From NCBI RefSeq assembly GCF_000617845.2, contig NZ_DF820425.1, positions 6,020,741-6,084,740 of the forward strand: DNA of 64,000 nucleotides. Reading direction: 5' to 3'. A program made the position numbers and the translations under genes. Shown one piece after another: positions 17,174 to 28,804 of the stretch. Below the pieces are notes generated by a model. The model searched no databases, was not told the DNA's origin, and saw nothing but the letters and a program-made list of their open reading frames with translations. This DNA is from Bradyrhizobium sp. DOA9. GTDB lineage: Bacteria; Pseudomonadota; Alphaproteobacteria; Rhizobiales; Xanthobacteraceae. Numbering within the stretch: the first letter of the stretch is position 1; the number at the start of each line of letters is the position of its first letter.

Positions 17174-18449
17174 CCCACGGCTGTCCGGTTTAATTTTCGT
17201 GGACAGGGCGCATGGCGTGGATTCTTCTACGGTCTTGAGCATCGCCAAATGTTCGAGACACGCCAGGAGAGTCCCGCCATGCGCCACCACAATACAGTAT
17301 TTCACGGCATTCTGAACTTGGTGCCGTGGGGTGTTCTGGACCGGCTTGTGGACAGGTACCAGGCCAATAAGCGGGTGCGGCGGCTCAGCACACAGGATCA
17401 GTTTGTTGCGATGCTGTACGCGCAGCTTTCGGACGCCCAGAGCCTCCGATCGATCGAAGCATCCTTCGAGAGCCATGCCGCACGGCTCTACCATCTCGGA
17501 ACCAAAGAGCTGTCGCGCTCGACCTTGGCTGACGCCAACGCCAGGCGGTCCAGCGCGGTCTTTGCCGAACTGTTGGCGGTGCTGATGGGCCGCTGCGAAC
17601 GTGATCTTGCCGATAAACTGGCCGAAGCGGTGTATCTGGTCGATTCGACCGGCTTTCGGCTGAACTCTCTGAGTTCCGATTGGGCGCGGTTTTGCTCCGG
17701 CGTGCATGGGGTCAAGCTGCATATCGTCTACAATCCCGACAGTGAGCTTCCGAGCTTCGCCGAACTGACGCCCGCCAACGTCAACGACATCACCGTCGCC
17801 AAGGCCATGCCGATCCGCCCCGGGGCCACCTATATCTTCGACCTCGGCTACTACGATTATGGCTGGTGGGCTGAGCTCGACGCTGCGGGATGCCGCCTGG
17901 TGACACGGCTCAAGGTCAACACGCCCCTGAGCGACACGATCGAGAACAAGCTGCCTGAAGGCTCCTGCGCGCTCTCCGACCGCATAGGTCTGTTGCCTGC
18001 ACGGCAAGCAAAGTCCCGCAAAAACCCCTTCAGGGATCCGGTGCGCGAGATCACGGTTCGCACCGAGACCGGCAAGATCCTGCGCATCGTGACCAATGAT
18101 CTCGATGCCCCGGCCGACGAGATTGCTGAACTCTACAAGAGGCGCTGGCAGATCGAGCTGTTCTTCCGCTGGGTCAAGCACACTCTCAAAATCCGTCACT
18201 TCTTCGGCACGTCCGAGAATGCCGTGCGCATCCAGATCGCCATCGCGCTGATCGCCTTCCTGCTCTTGCGTTCGGCCCACAAAGCACAACAAAGCGTCGA
18301 GAACCTTCTGATCTTCACCCGCCTGGTCGCTCAAAATCTCATGCAGCGGCGGCGGATCGATCACCTTCTCGACCCACCGCCCCCAATTATCAAAAATGAC
18401 CGCCAGATGAGCCTAAGACTATGCCAAGTTTAAACCGGACAGCCGTGGG
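17174..18449 (+). mobile_element. Complete IS4-type insertion sequence
   Basis: An element of 1276 bp bounded by perfect 20-bp terminal inverted repeats (CCCACGGCTGTCCGGTTTAA at 17174-17193, complement at 18430-18449). It is flanked by a direct repeat ACGAG at 17169-17173 and 18450-18454. It contains one full-length transposase gene. Perfect ends and an intact gene suggest a recent insertion that may still move. Confidence 0.92.
17279..18433 (+). CDS. IS4-family transposase (DUF4372 N-terminus)
   Basis: A 384-residue DDE transposase. The N-terminus (MRHHNTVFHGILNLVPWG) matches the DUF4372 module. The DDE residues lie in VYLVDSTGFRL, IFDLGYYDYGWW and the Y-R-E-K signature YKRRWQIELFFRWVKHTLKI. 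The ATG at 17279 is chosen because the family begins MRHHN and CCAGGAG lies upstream. The frame is intact from start to stop and stops inside the right terminal repeat. Confidence 0.95.
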   Translation: MRHHNTVFHGILNLVPWGVLDRLVDRYQANKRVRRLSTQDQFVAMLYAQLSDAQSLRSIEASFESHAARLYHLGTKELSRSTLADANARRSSAVFAELLAVLMGRCERDLADKLAEAVYLVDSTGFRLNSLSSDWARFCSGVHGVKLHIVYNPDSELPSFAELTPANVNDITVAKAMPIRPGATYIFDLGYYDYGWWAELDAAGCRLVTRLKVNTPLSDTIENKLPEGSCALSDRIGLLPARQAKSRKNPFRDPVREITVRTETGKILRIVTNDLDAPADEIAELYKRRWQIELFFRWVKHTLKIRHFFGTSENAVRIQIAIALIAFLLLRSAHKAQQSVENLLIFTRLVAQNLMQRRRIDHLLDPPPPIIKNDRQMSLRLCQV

Positions 18450-18519
18450 ACGAGCCCGGGCATGACGATCATTGTTACGGCACGAGCACTTCCCCCGCGC
18501 GCGAGTGCGGGTGAAGCAA

Positions 18520-20187
18520 CTAGCCCAGATTCAACTCCTTGAAGAAGTCGTTGCCCTTGTCGTCGATGATGATGAACGCGGGGAAGTCGACGACCTCGAT
18601 GCGCCAGATCGCTTCCATGCCGAGCTCGGGATATTCGAGCACCTCGACCTTCTTGATGCAGTGCTCGGCGAGGTTCGCCGCCGCGCCGCCGATCGAGCCG
18701 AGATAGAAGCCGCCATACTTCTTGCAGGCCTCGCGCACGGCCGGCGCGCGGTTGCCCTTGGCCACCATCACCATCGAGCCGCCGGCGGCCTGGAACTGGT
18801 CGACGAAGGAATCCATGCGGCCCGCGGTGGTCGGGCCGAACGCGCCTGATGCATAGCCCTCGGGCGTCTTGGCCGGACCGGCGTAGTAGACCGGATGGTT
18901 CTTGAAATAGTCCGGCAGCGGCTCGCCCTTCTCCAGCCGCTCGCGCAGCTTGGCATGGGCGCTGTCGCGCGCGACGATCATGGTGCCGGTCATCGAGACC
19001 CGGGTCTTGATCGGGTGCTTCGAGAACGTCGCGAGGATCTCCTTCATCGGCTGGTTGAGGTCGATCTTGACGACCTCGCCGCCGAGCGCCTCTTCGACCT
19101 CAGGCAGATATTGTGCCGGATTGTGCTCGAGCTCCTCGAGATAGACGCCGTCTTTGGTGATCTTGCCGAGCACCTGGCGGTCGGCCGAGCAGGACACGCC
19201 GAGGCCAATGGGGAGCGAAGCGCCGTGGCGCGGCATGCGGATCACGCGCACGTCGTGGCAGAAATATTTGCCGCCGAACTGCGCACCGACGCCGAGCGAC
19301 TGCGTCATCTTGTGGATTTCCTTCTCCATCTCGACGTCGCGGAAGGCGTTGCCGTCGGGCGAGCCGTGCGTCGGCAACGCGTCGAGATAGCGGGCGGAGG
19401 CGAGCTTCACCGTCTTCATGCACAGCTCGGCCGAGGTGCCGCCGATCACGATGGCGAGGTGATAAGGCGGGCACGCGGCGGTGCCGAGCGTCAGAATTTT
19501 CTCTTTGAGAAAGGCGAGCAGCCGGTCCTTGGTCAGCACCGAGGGCGTCGCCTGGAACAGGAAGCTCTTGTTGGCAGAGCCGCCGCCCTTCGCCATGAAC
19601 ATGAACTTGTAGGCGGTTGCTAAGTCCCCTTGGCCCTCGGCGTAGATCTCGCACTGCGCCGGCATGTTGTTGGCGGTGTTCTTCTCCTCGTACATCGAGA
19701 GCGGCGCGACCTGCGAGTAGCGCAGATTGCGGCGGAGATACGCATCGCGCGCGCCTTCGGACAGCGCGGCCTCGTCGTCGCCGTCGGTGATGACATTGCA
19801 GCCCTTCTTGCCCATGATGATCGCGGTGCCGGTGTCCTGGCACATCGGCAGCACGCCGCCGGCGGCGATGTTGGCGTTTTTCAAGAAGTCCAGCGCGACG
19901 AACTTGTCGTTCGGGCTGGCCTCGCCGTCCTCCAGGATCGAGCGGAGCTGCTTCAGATGGCCGGGGCGCAGATAATGGTTGATGTCGCCGAAGGCCGCCT
20001 CCGACAGCGCCCGCAGCGCCTCGCGCGACACCACCAGCATGTCCTTGCCGAGCACCTTCTCGACCCTGACGCCCTCGGACGAAATCTTCTTGTAGGGCGT
20101 CTCGTCCTTGCCCAGCGGGAACAGCGGGGTGTGCTTGTAGGGCGGAACGGGCTTGGACTGGTCGGGAAAGGCGGTCGGAGCGTTCAT
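18520..20187 (-). CDS. fumA: Class I (iron-sulfur) fumarate hydratase
   Basis: A 555-residue TCA-cycle enzyme interconverting fumarate and malate. It is a fusion of the alpha and beta domains of class I fumarases. Three cysteines that can hold the labile 4Fe-4S cluster sit in LPMCQDTGTA, GTAACPPYHLA and GVSCSADRQ. The beta part contains GPTTAGRMDSFVDQFQAAGG. The ATG at 20187 (MNAPTAFPDQSKP) is chosen over an in-frame start 14 codons upstream. It is alone in its transcription unit, convergent with the insertion sequence. Confidence 0.95.
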   Translation of the reverse strand: MNAPTAFPDQSKPVPPYKHTPLFPLGKDETPYKKISSEGVRVEKVLGKDMLVVSREALRALSEAAFGDINHYLRPGHLKQLRSILEDGEASPNDKFVALDFLKNANIAAGGVLPMCQDTGTAIIMGKKGCNVITDGDDEAALSEGARDAYLRRNLRYSQVAPLSMYEEKNTANNMPAQCEIYAEGQGDLATAYKFMFMAKGGGSANKSFLFQATPSVLTKDRLLAFLKEKILTLGTAACPPYHLAIVIGGTSAELCMKTVKLASARYLDALPTHGSPDGNAFRDVEMEKEIHKMTQSLGVGAQFGGKYFCHDVRVIRMPRHGASLPIGLGVSCSADRQVLGKITKDGVYLEELEHNPAQYLPEVEEALGGEVVKIDLNQPMKEILATFSKHPIKTRVSMTGTMIVARDSAHAKLRERLEKGEPLPDYFKNHPVYYAGPAKTPEGYASGAFGPTTAGRMDSFVDQFQAAGGSMVMVAKGNRAPAVREACKKYGGFYLGSIGGAAANLAEHCIKKVEVLEYPELGMEAIWRIEVVDFPAFIIIDDKGNDFFKELNLG

Positions 20188-20386
20188 GGGGCGTGTCTCA
20201 GGGTATGGGGGTCGGGTCCAGCCCGACATCTAGAGTCCTTCTAAGCATTTTTGGCACAAAGGAAAGGGAAGCAACTCACCCACGGAGACCCGAATATCGG
20301 CAATCATTGCGGCGCATGTATTTTAGATGTAATCTTAAGTTGTTTCATCGGCGACATTTCTGACGAACGAACAATGGGAGGCAATC

Positions 20387-20695
20387 ATGAGCATGCGGCT
20401 ACTCGCTTCGGCGATGACGGCGTTGATGATCGCGATACCCACGGGCGCGCACGCGGTCGGCCCCGGCAAGCAATGCGGCACCATTGCCGGCATTCAATGT
20501 GATGCCGGTCTGTTCTGCCAGTTCAAGCCCGGGACCTGTGGTGCCTTCGATCTCGAAGGCGTTTGCACCAAGAAGCCGAGGTTCTGCACCAGGGAGTTCC
20601 GCCCTGTCTGCGGCTGCGACGGCAAGACGTATGGCAACGATTGCGAGCGCCGAGCCGCCGGTGTCTCGCTGCGAAGCCAGGGGAAATGCTACTGA
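20387..20695 (+). CDS. Exported Kazal-type protease-inhibitor domain protein
   Basis: A 102-residue exported protein with a signal peptide ending at THAHA-like GAHAVGPGK. Residues 68-102 form a Kazal domain: FRPVCGCDGKTYGNDCERRA then SLRSQGKCY, with the expected Cys spacing. Another cysteine-rich segment precedes it (KQCGTIAGIQCDAGLFCQF). Kazal domains inhibit serine proteases in animals; in bacteria the role is uncertain. GGGAGG precedes the ATG. Confidence 0.88.
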   Translation: MSMRLLASAMTALMIAIPTGAHAVGPGKQCGTIAGIQCDAGLFCQFKPGTCGAFDLEGVCTKKPRFCTREFRPVCGCDGKTYGNDCERRAAGVSLRSQGKCY

Positions 20696-20862
20696 GCTCG
20701 GCGCATGACGCCGGAGGCTGACAACGGACGCCTCCTGCGTCGTCCGGCACGCATCCGGATCGAGAAGCCGCGCCCCACGTCTTCGAGCTGTATTTGCCGC
20801 GCTTCGCCCTTGCGATTTGCGTCGGCCGACGCTTGAATGCGCGCCCTAAGGGGCTTTTCATC

Positions 20863-21336
20863 ATGACATTGAACTTGAACGTCCGCGGCGCGATCCTGGT
20901 CGCCGCCGCCATCATCGGCCTTGTGGCTCTCACCTCGCCTGCCCGTGCCGATCGCTGCGACGACAGCACCAAGGAGCTGGCGAACCAGGTTGACCGTCTC
21001 AAGGTGAATTTCCGCGCCGCCAACGTCGTCTATCTCACGCACCCGGCGGCCAAGGAGCTGTCGGTCGGCTGCCGCGGCGACAAATATTCGATCGAGCTCT
21101 ACGCCAAGGGCGATCGCAAGCCGAAGCCGGAGTTCTACACGCTGGTCGGATCGATGGCGGCGATCGTCTTCACCGTGACCAAGGACGACACCACGACGGG
21201 CGCGACGCGCTGCCTGAAGCGGATGGGCCTATTGCGCGGCGACAAGGTCACCATGCGCTACCGCCGGCTCAACATGGAATGCACCCGCACCAAGACGGAA
21301 GCGTCCATCGCGATCACGCGCGGCAAGGACGAATAG
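20863..21336 (+). CDS. Hypothetical exported protein
   Basis: A 157-residue protein with a signal peptide (MTLNLNVRGAILVAAAIIGL, then SPARADRCDD). The mature part contains three more cysteines (SVGCRGDKY, ATRCLKRMG, MECTRTK). With DRCDD this makes four, which would allow two periplasmic disulfides. No family recognised. It follows the Kazal gene by 167 bp. Confidence 0.75.
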   Translation: MTLNLNVRGAILVAAAIIGLVALTSPARADRCDDSTKELANQVDRLKVNFRAANVVYLTHPAAKELSVGCRGDKYSIELYAKGDRKPKPEFYTLVGSMAAIVFTVTKDDTTTGATRCLKRMGLLRGDKVTMRYRRLNMECTRTKTEASIAITRGKDE

Positions 21337-21408
21337 GGCGGAGACTCTGCTCCGCGCTCGCTGCGAATATTGGTGCAGATATAGCGCGACGCAGCTGGCC
21401 ACGTACTC

Positions 21409-21497
21409 CGTCATTGCGAGCGAAGCGAAGCAATCCAGAAATCTCTCCGCGGAGACAGTCTGGATTGCTTCGCCGCAAGGGCTCCTCGCAATGACGG
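21409..21497. repeat. Palindromic intergenic repeat, class A (copy 2)
   Basis: Starts CGTCATTGCGAGCGAAGCGA and ends GGGCTCCTCGCAATGACG, enclosing AGCAATCCAGA and its complement. It lies in the 310-bp gap between the exported-protein gene and the small gene at 21650; the rest of that gap holds nothing recognisable. Confidence 0.92.
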
Positions 21498-21649
21498 GGA
21501 GAGGCCTGGTCGGCCCGTTTGCACCGCGCGGATGAGACAAATACACCGCCTCCACCCCACCAATTCCCTCGCATTTTAACGGTTGGCTTGAAGGAAATTT
21601 CGCTCCTCGCAGGGCAGGCTTGATTGTTTCCATATGTGAGGATTTGCGG

Positions 21650-21823
21650 ATGAAGGTTTCCACCGTTGCGCCCCCGCCGATCGCGATCGTGGTTCCGAAC
21701 TACGACACGACCAAGTCGCAGGACGATCAGACCAAGGTCAAGGACGAGGACCCGACCTTCAAGCCGCAGCCGCCGGCGCCGCTGCCGCCGGGTCAGGGCA
21801 CGCGGATCGACCAGCTCGCCTGA
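21650..21823 (+). CDS. Small proline-rich hypothetical protein
   Basis: A 57-residue hydrophilic protein beginning MKVSTVAPPPIAIVVPNYD and ending with a Pro-rich run (PQPPAPLPPGQGTRIDQLA). It has many charged Lys/Asp residues and is probably disordered. GAGG lies upstream of the ATG at 21650. No function known; coding is supported by its start site and composition only. Confidence 0.55.
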   Translation: MKVSTVAPPPIAIVVPNYDTTKSQDDQTKVKDEDPTFKPQPPAPLPPGQGTRIDQLA

Positions 21824-21890
21824 TCATGCGTCCCGAGGCCGAAGCGCCCGATCCGGTCGATCGGGCTTTTGGCGTGTCCAGCCGCATCGA

Positions 21891-22598
21891 CTATCGATCC
21901 AGCTCGCGATAGCGGCGGAAGATGCCCTGCTCGTTGAAGGGAATGCGGCGCTCGCTGGCGAGATAGGCCTTGATGTTGGGCCGCGCGGCGACGCGCTCGT
22001 GCAGGCCGACGAGGCCCGGGACGCCCTTCTCGAACGTCTTCATGCGTTTGGGGAAGGCATAGCGCAGCCCCTCGACGATCTGGAACAGCGAGAGGTCGAC
22101 ATAGGTCGGGCGGCGACCGGTGACATAGGCGCCGCCGTTTGCGGCGAGAAGCTGCTCGAAATAGCCGAGATATTTCGGCACCCGCTCGCCCCAGAACTCG
22201 TCCGTGCGCTTCTTCGCCGGCGCCTTCTGGTCCTCGTAATAGAGCGAGGGCCCGAGCGGATGATGGGTGTCGTGGATCTCGACGACGAAGTCCGTGATCG
22301 TGAGCTGAAGCTGGTGCACCCAGAGCCGGCCGGCTTCCGTCTTCAGCGCGAGCCCATGGCGGGCGCCGAGATAGAGCAGGATGTTGGCGGTCTGGCCGAT
22401 GACGAGCTTGCCCGCTTTCAGGAACGGCGGCGCAAAGGGCGGCGTGCCCTTCTGCACGTCCATCATCTTCATCATCGTGGCCACCCCGCGCGGACCGCGC
22501 GCGACGTCGACGTAAGCGGCGCCCGCCTCCTCCAGCGCCAGCCGCACATATTCGCCGCGGCCCTGGATCTCGGGCCAGTAGTAGAGCTCGTACTTCAT
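21891..22598 (-). CDS. Glutathione S-transferase family protein
   Basis: A 235-residue cytoplasmic enzyme. The N-terminal thioredoxin-like domain starts MKYELYYWPEIQGRGEYVRL, resembling sigma-class enzymes with the early Tyr, and QTANILLYLG is the glutathione-binding region. The C-terminal helical domain contains GRRPTYVDLSLFQIVEGLRY, including the N-capping Asp. It conjugates or reduces electrophiles with glutathione; the substrate is unknown. The ATG at 22598 replaces a longer non-conserved open frame. Confidence 0.9.
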   Translation of the reverse strand: MKYELYYWPEIQGRGEYVRLALEEAGAAYVDVARGPRGVATMMKMMDVQKGTPPFAPPFLKAGKLVIGQTANILLYLGARHGLALKTEAGRLWVHQLQLTITDFVVEIHDTHHPLGPSLYYEDQKAPAKKRTDEFWGERVPKYLGYFEQLLAANGGAYVTGRRPTYVDLSLFQIVEGLRYAFPKRMKTFEKGVPGLVGLHERVAARPNIKAYLASERRIPFNEQGIFRRYRELDR

Positions 22599-22692
22599 GG
22601 GAGAGGTCCGTGAACGTGGAGGCGATCGGACCAATGTAACATGTGGCTGAAGGTTCCGTCAGGGTGAGGCGGAACGGCCGCGCAACATACGC

Positions 22693-22780
22693 CGTCATTG
22701 CGAGCGTAAGCGAAGCAATCCAGAGTCTTTCCGCGGAAATTGTCTGGATTGCTTCGTCGCAAGAGCTCCTCGCAATGACG
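22693..22780. repeat. Palindromic intergenic repeat, class A (copy 3)
   Basis: Starts CGTCATTGCGAGCGTAAGCG and ends GAGCTCCTCGCAATGACG. It has the same layout as the other class A copies. It lies in the region just upstream of the glutathione S-transferase gene, about 95 bp from its start, and just downstream of the lectin-like gene. Confidence 0.92.
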
Positions 22781-22799
22781 GTGGAGAGAACTCAGCGCC

Positions 22800-23480
22800 T
22801 CAATTCGCAGCGAAGCAGTACAGCAGCCCGTCGCCGCCGGTGGTCTTCAAATCGGCCTGCGAGCAGCCGCCGTCGGGCCCGCGCGAGGGGTGAGAGCTGT
22901 TCCAGGATTTCGAGGGCTCGTCGTCGCCCAGACCCCGGCGATCGAAATGGCCGACCATCGCAGCGCCTTGCGTGCTCGACGTCCAGTTCTTGCAGGTGCG
23001 ATCGTCCGGCCCGGCAAACGCGGTGCCGTCGGCCTGCGATCCCGTGAGGATATCGTGCCGGTTCGGCTGGTCGCCGGCACCATTGATGACCTCGCCCTTT
23101 TCGCTGAGCGCGGTCTGCTTGGAGAGATTGTTCGTGGCGCCGTGCAGTTCGGCGACGTCCTTGGCAATCACCGTGCCCTTGGCGTTCTGCCACGGCCCCT
23201 TGCCGATGCGATCCTTGGCGTTGATGGCCGGCTTGCCGTCGGCGGCCTGGGTCGAGAGATAGGCGCGCCAGGTCTTTGTGCCGGCGCCGGCGGCTTGTGC
23301 GAGCTTCTGGCAATGCGCGTCGGCTCCTTCCAGACCGCCGAGGTCGGCGCCCTTGCCTGGACCGTTGGAGGTCACGAAGAAGGTCATGTCGGCCGACTGC
23401 GCCTGCGCCGAGGGGGCAGCAAGCAAGACCATGGCCAGCGCAACACTGGACATCGTCATGGATTTCTCGATACGGATCAT
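22800..23480 (-). CDS. Exported lectin-like protein (DUF1554 type)
   Basis: A 226-residue exported protein. The signal peptide is MIRIEKSMTMSSVALAMVLL, with cleavage near AQAQS. The mature domain begins FFVTSNGPGKGADLGGLEGA, then DAHCQKLAQAAGAGTKTWRA. This matches the C-type-lectin-like DUF1554 fold found in collagen-like and outer-surface proteins. Cysteines near the end (CKNWTSS, GGCSQADL, LLYCFAAN) can form disulfides. GGGAGGAGAGG precedes the ATG at 23480. Ligand unknown. Confidence 0.8.
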   Translation of the reverse strand: MIRIEKSMTMSSVALAMVLLAAPSAQAQSADMTFFVTSNGPGKGADLGGLEGADAHCQKLAQAAGAGTKTWRAYLSTQAADGKPAINAKDRIGKGPWQNAKGTVIAKDVAELHGATNNLSKQTALSEKGEVINGAGDQPNRHDILTGSQADGTAFAGPDDRTCKNWTSSTQGAAMVGHFDRRGLGDDEPSKSWNSSHPSRGPDGGCSQADLKTTGGDGLLYCFAAN

Positions 23481-23625
23481 CCTCTCCTCCCAAAGTTGTT
23501 TTTGTTCGCCGCCTGACTTCAACCCGGGGCACCCCCGCTTATTCCGATGCCGTGCTGCGAGAGGCCCAAAAGAAAAGGGCGCCGTGCGGAACGCACGACG
23601 CCCTGGTTTCTCCTATCGCGAGCGA

Positions 23626-24615
23626 TCAGCTGGTCTGCTGGATCGCCGACAATTCCCAGCCGGTGCCCGGCCGGCGGGCGAAGGTCCAGATCTCGGTCGC
23701 CTCGCCCGGCTGCTCGCTGCCGGCGACGATTGCGCCGGTGTTGCGATCCACCGTCTTGTCGGTGAGCGCGAAGCGCAGCGCCACCGTGGCGTAGTCGGTC
23801 TCGCCTTCGCGCCAGGCTTCCGCGAGGTCGCCCTGCAACAGCTTCACATCCGTGACCTTGTTGAGCACGTTGCGGGCGCGGTTCTGGGCGAGGTCCTGCT
23901 CGAAATAGGAGACCATTTCCGGCGTCGCGAGCGTGTGCAGCTTGGCCACGTCCTCGTTCGACCAGGCCGCCTGGATCTCGCCGAGCAGTCGCTCGAACGC
24001 CTCGTAGTCATCCGGCTTGATCTCGAGCGGCGCGTTGTTGGCGCCGAAGCCGAAGCCACCAAGGCCGCCGCCAAGACCACCACCGAGACCGCTGCGATAG
24101 TTCGTCTGCGGTCCGGGCGCCGCGCCGGACTCAGCATTGGCGTAAGCCGCCCGCGGGGCGTGACGGCGCTGCCACCAGGACATCGCCAGCCGCACCACGA
24201 GCACCACCAGCGCGATCTGGATGATCAGGCCGATGATCGAGGACAAGCCGCCGAGGCCGCCGAACAGTCCGCCACCGAACAGCATGCCGAGCAGGCCGGC
24301 GCCGAGGAAGCCGGCCGCAAGGCCGCCCATGAAGCCGCCGGCGCGGCCGAACAGGCCGCCGCGCGCGGGCGCGGAAGCAGCCGAGTTCATGCCTGCACCC
24401 GGCTGAGTGTAGGTGCGGTTGAACTGCGAGGCCGAGCCGGGCGCCGTCGTGGTCGACGGCGGGGCCGAATAGGTGCGCGAGCCGCGTGAACCGGACGAGC
24501 CGCCGCCGCCGACGCGCGCGTCAGCGGACGAGATCGCCAGCGCAGTCGGCAGCGCAAGCGCCAGCACGACGGCGATCGTCTTGAAGAGAGTGCGGGATCG
24601 TTGCGAGAAAGTCAT
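23626..24615 (-). CDS. Tim44-domain membrane-anchored protein
   Basis: A 329-residue protein. An N-terminal signal/anchor is followed by a Ser/Gly-rich low-complexity stretch, a Gly/Leu-rich hydrophobic region and a membrane helix (LIIQIALVVLVVRLAMSWW). A Gly-rich linker follows, then a C-terminal Tim44-like domain (DYEAFERLLGEIQAAWSNED to the end). In alphaproteobacteria such proteins sit in the inner membrane; their role is poorly defined. Start at ATG 24615. Confidence 0.88.
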   Translation of the reverse strand: MTFSQRSRTLFKTIAVVLALALPTALAISSADARVGGGGSSGSRGSRTYSAPPSTTTAPGSASQFNRTYTQPGAGMNSAASAPARGGLFGRAGGFMGGLAAGFLGAGLLGMLFGGGLFGGLGGLSSIIGLIIQIALVVLVVRLAMSWWQRRHAPRAAYANAESGAAPGPQTNYRSGLGGGLGGGLGGFGFGANNAPLEIKPDDYEAFERLLGEIQAAWSNEDVAKLHTLATPEMVSYFEQDLAQNRARNVLNKVTDVKLLQGDLAEAWREGETDYATVALRFALTDKTVDRNTGAIVAGSEQPGEATEIWTFARRPGTGWELSAIQQTS

Positions 24616-24825
24616 GTGCGTTTCCCAAATCCCCGGCATGGGGACGTGCCCCTAAGATGGGCAGACTTCCCGAAAAGTGAAGCCGGTTTCGAAACCCATG
24701 GCTGCGGCCCTCAGTCGCGGGGATGTGGCAAAAGCTCATATTTGGCGGGGGTTTGGCCGGGGATGCGCGGGGAACCGAGGTCGCGGGTTACCGGTGGCTT
24801 GGGGGCGGAGTTTCCACTCTATCCC

Positions 24826-24914
24826 CGTCATTGCGAGCGTAGCGAAGCAATCCAGAAATCCCTCCGCGGAGGCAGTCTGGATTGCTTCGTCGCAAGGGCT
24901 CCTCGCAACGACGA
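24826..24914. repeat. Palindromic intergenic repeat, class A (copy 4)
   Basis: Starts CGTCATTGCGAGCGTAGCGA and ends GGGCTCCTCGCAACGACG (one change in the outer arm). It lies in the 355-bp gap between the Tim44 gene and the end of cckA; the rest of that gap holds no recognisable gene. Confidence 0.92.
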
Positions 24915-24970
24915 TGTTGAAGCAATCGGGCGCAATGACGGAGGGCGCGGGAATGGCGCGTGCACGCCCC

Positions 24971-27556
<2,586 letters not shown>

Positions 27557-27711
27557 TCTCGAGCTGGCGCAGCCTGTCGGCAGAGAATCAACGCGCCACC
27601 GGGCGCGTGGGGTCCTCCCTGCCTGAATCGGACCCTGAGGTGCAAGGGCAGCAGCGGCGAAAGGTACGCTGATTCCCAGATTACGGCCATTTCCGGTACT
27701 TTTCGGGCATT

Positions 27712-28791
27712 TTATCCCCGCCCGGCGCCAAATCCGCGCTTCAGGCGCATGACGTAGCCGATGACTTCGGCGACGGCATGGTAGTGCTCGGTCGGGATTT
27801 CCTGGTCGATGTCGACGGTGGCGTAGAGCGCGCGGGCCAGCGGCACGTTCTCCACGATCGGGATGTCGTGCTCGCGGGCGATCTCCCGGATCTTGAAGGC
27901 GAGGTTGTCGACGCCCTTGGCGACGCAGATCGGCGCGGTCATGCCGCGCTCGTAGGACAGCGCGACCGAATAGTGGGTCGGGTTGGTGATGATCACGGAA
28001 GCCTTGGGAACCGCCGCCATCATGCGCTTCTTGGCGCGCTGCTGCCGCAGCTGCCTGATCTTGCCCTTGATGTGCGGGTCGCCTTCGGACTGCTTGTATT
28101 CTTCCTTGATCTCCTGGAGCGACATCTTCTGCCGCTGGAACCAGCTGCGGTACTGGAAGAAATAGTCGGCGATGGCGACGATCGCGAGCGCGGCGACCAC
28201 CGCGCCGAGCAGTTGGATGGTCATGCTGGTGCTGGCGCCCAGCATGGCGGCCGGATCGAGCCTGACCATCGCTTCCATGCGGTGCCGCTCCGGCCACAGG
28301 ATCATGGTCATGACCACGCCGAGAGCGACCAGCTTGCCGATGCCTTTGAGGAAATTGGCGGCCGCCTGCTTGCCGAAGATGCGCTTGAAGCCGGCGCCGG
28401 GCGAGATCTTGTTGAACTTGGGCTTGAGGGACTCGGCCGACCAAACCAGCCGGTGCTGCAGCATGTTGCCGGCGATGGCCGCCAGCACCAGCATCAACAG
28501 GGGCACGCCGATCGCGGCAAGCACGGCGAGCTCGATCTGCTGCGTCAGCGCGAGCAGGGCCTTGCCGTCGGTCTTGATCATCCAGGAATTGGCGAGCAGG
28601 TTGCGCATCGGCGTCAGCAGCCCGCTGCCGACCGAGCCCGAGAAGGTGGAGACGACGAGCGTGCCGCCCGCCATCATGAACCAGGTGTTGACCTCCTGGC
28701 TCTTGGCGACGTCGCCGCGTTCGAGCGCATCGTCGAGGCGCTTTTGCGTCGGGTCTTCTGTTTGACTTTCGGGATCGTTGTCTTCCGCCAT
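27712..28791 (-). CDS. flhB: Flagellar export apparatus protein FlhB
   Basis: A 359-residue component of the flagellar type III export gate that switches substrate specificity from rod/hook to filament. Four membrane helices lie in the N-terminal part. The autocleavage motif NPTH is intact in VIITNPTHYSVALSYERG near residue 270. The N-terminus is typical: DNDPESQTEDPTQKRLDDAL. It lies 13 bp downstream of fliR and is last in the flgB-flgC-fliE-fliQ-fliR-flhB series. Confidence 0.96.
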   Translation of the reverse strand: MAEDNDPESQTEDPTQKRLDDALERGDVAKSQEVNTWFMMAGGTLVVSTFSGSVGSGLLTPMRNLLANSWMIKTDGKALLALTQQIELAVLAAIGVPLLMLVLAAIAGNMLQHRLVWSAESLKPKFNKISPGAGFKRIFGKQAAANFLKGIGKLVALGVVMTMILWPERHRMEAMVRLDPAAMLGASTSMTIQLLGAVVAALAIVAIADYFFQYRSWFQRQKMSLQEIKEEYKQSEGDPHIKGKIRQLRQQRAKKRMMAAVPKASVIITNPTHYSVALSYERGMTAPICVAKGVDNLAFKIREIAREHDIPIVENVPLARALYATVDIDQEIPTEHYHAVAEVIGYVMRLKRGFGAGRG

Positions 28792-28804
28792 CGGTCGAGC
28801 CCCG

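Larger units (their letters stand above)
17103..18467. repeat. Class C intergenic repeat split by an insertion sequence
   Basis: The left part (17103-17173, from CGTCATGGCCGGGCTTGTCC to GCCTGGGACGAG) and the right part (18450-18467, ACGAGCCCGGGCATGACG) join across the duplicated ACGAG into one palindromic repeat of about 85 bp, with ends CGTCATGGCCGGGC and GCCCGGGCATGACG. The insertion sequence therefore landed inside a pre-existing repeat. Confidence 0.85.
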
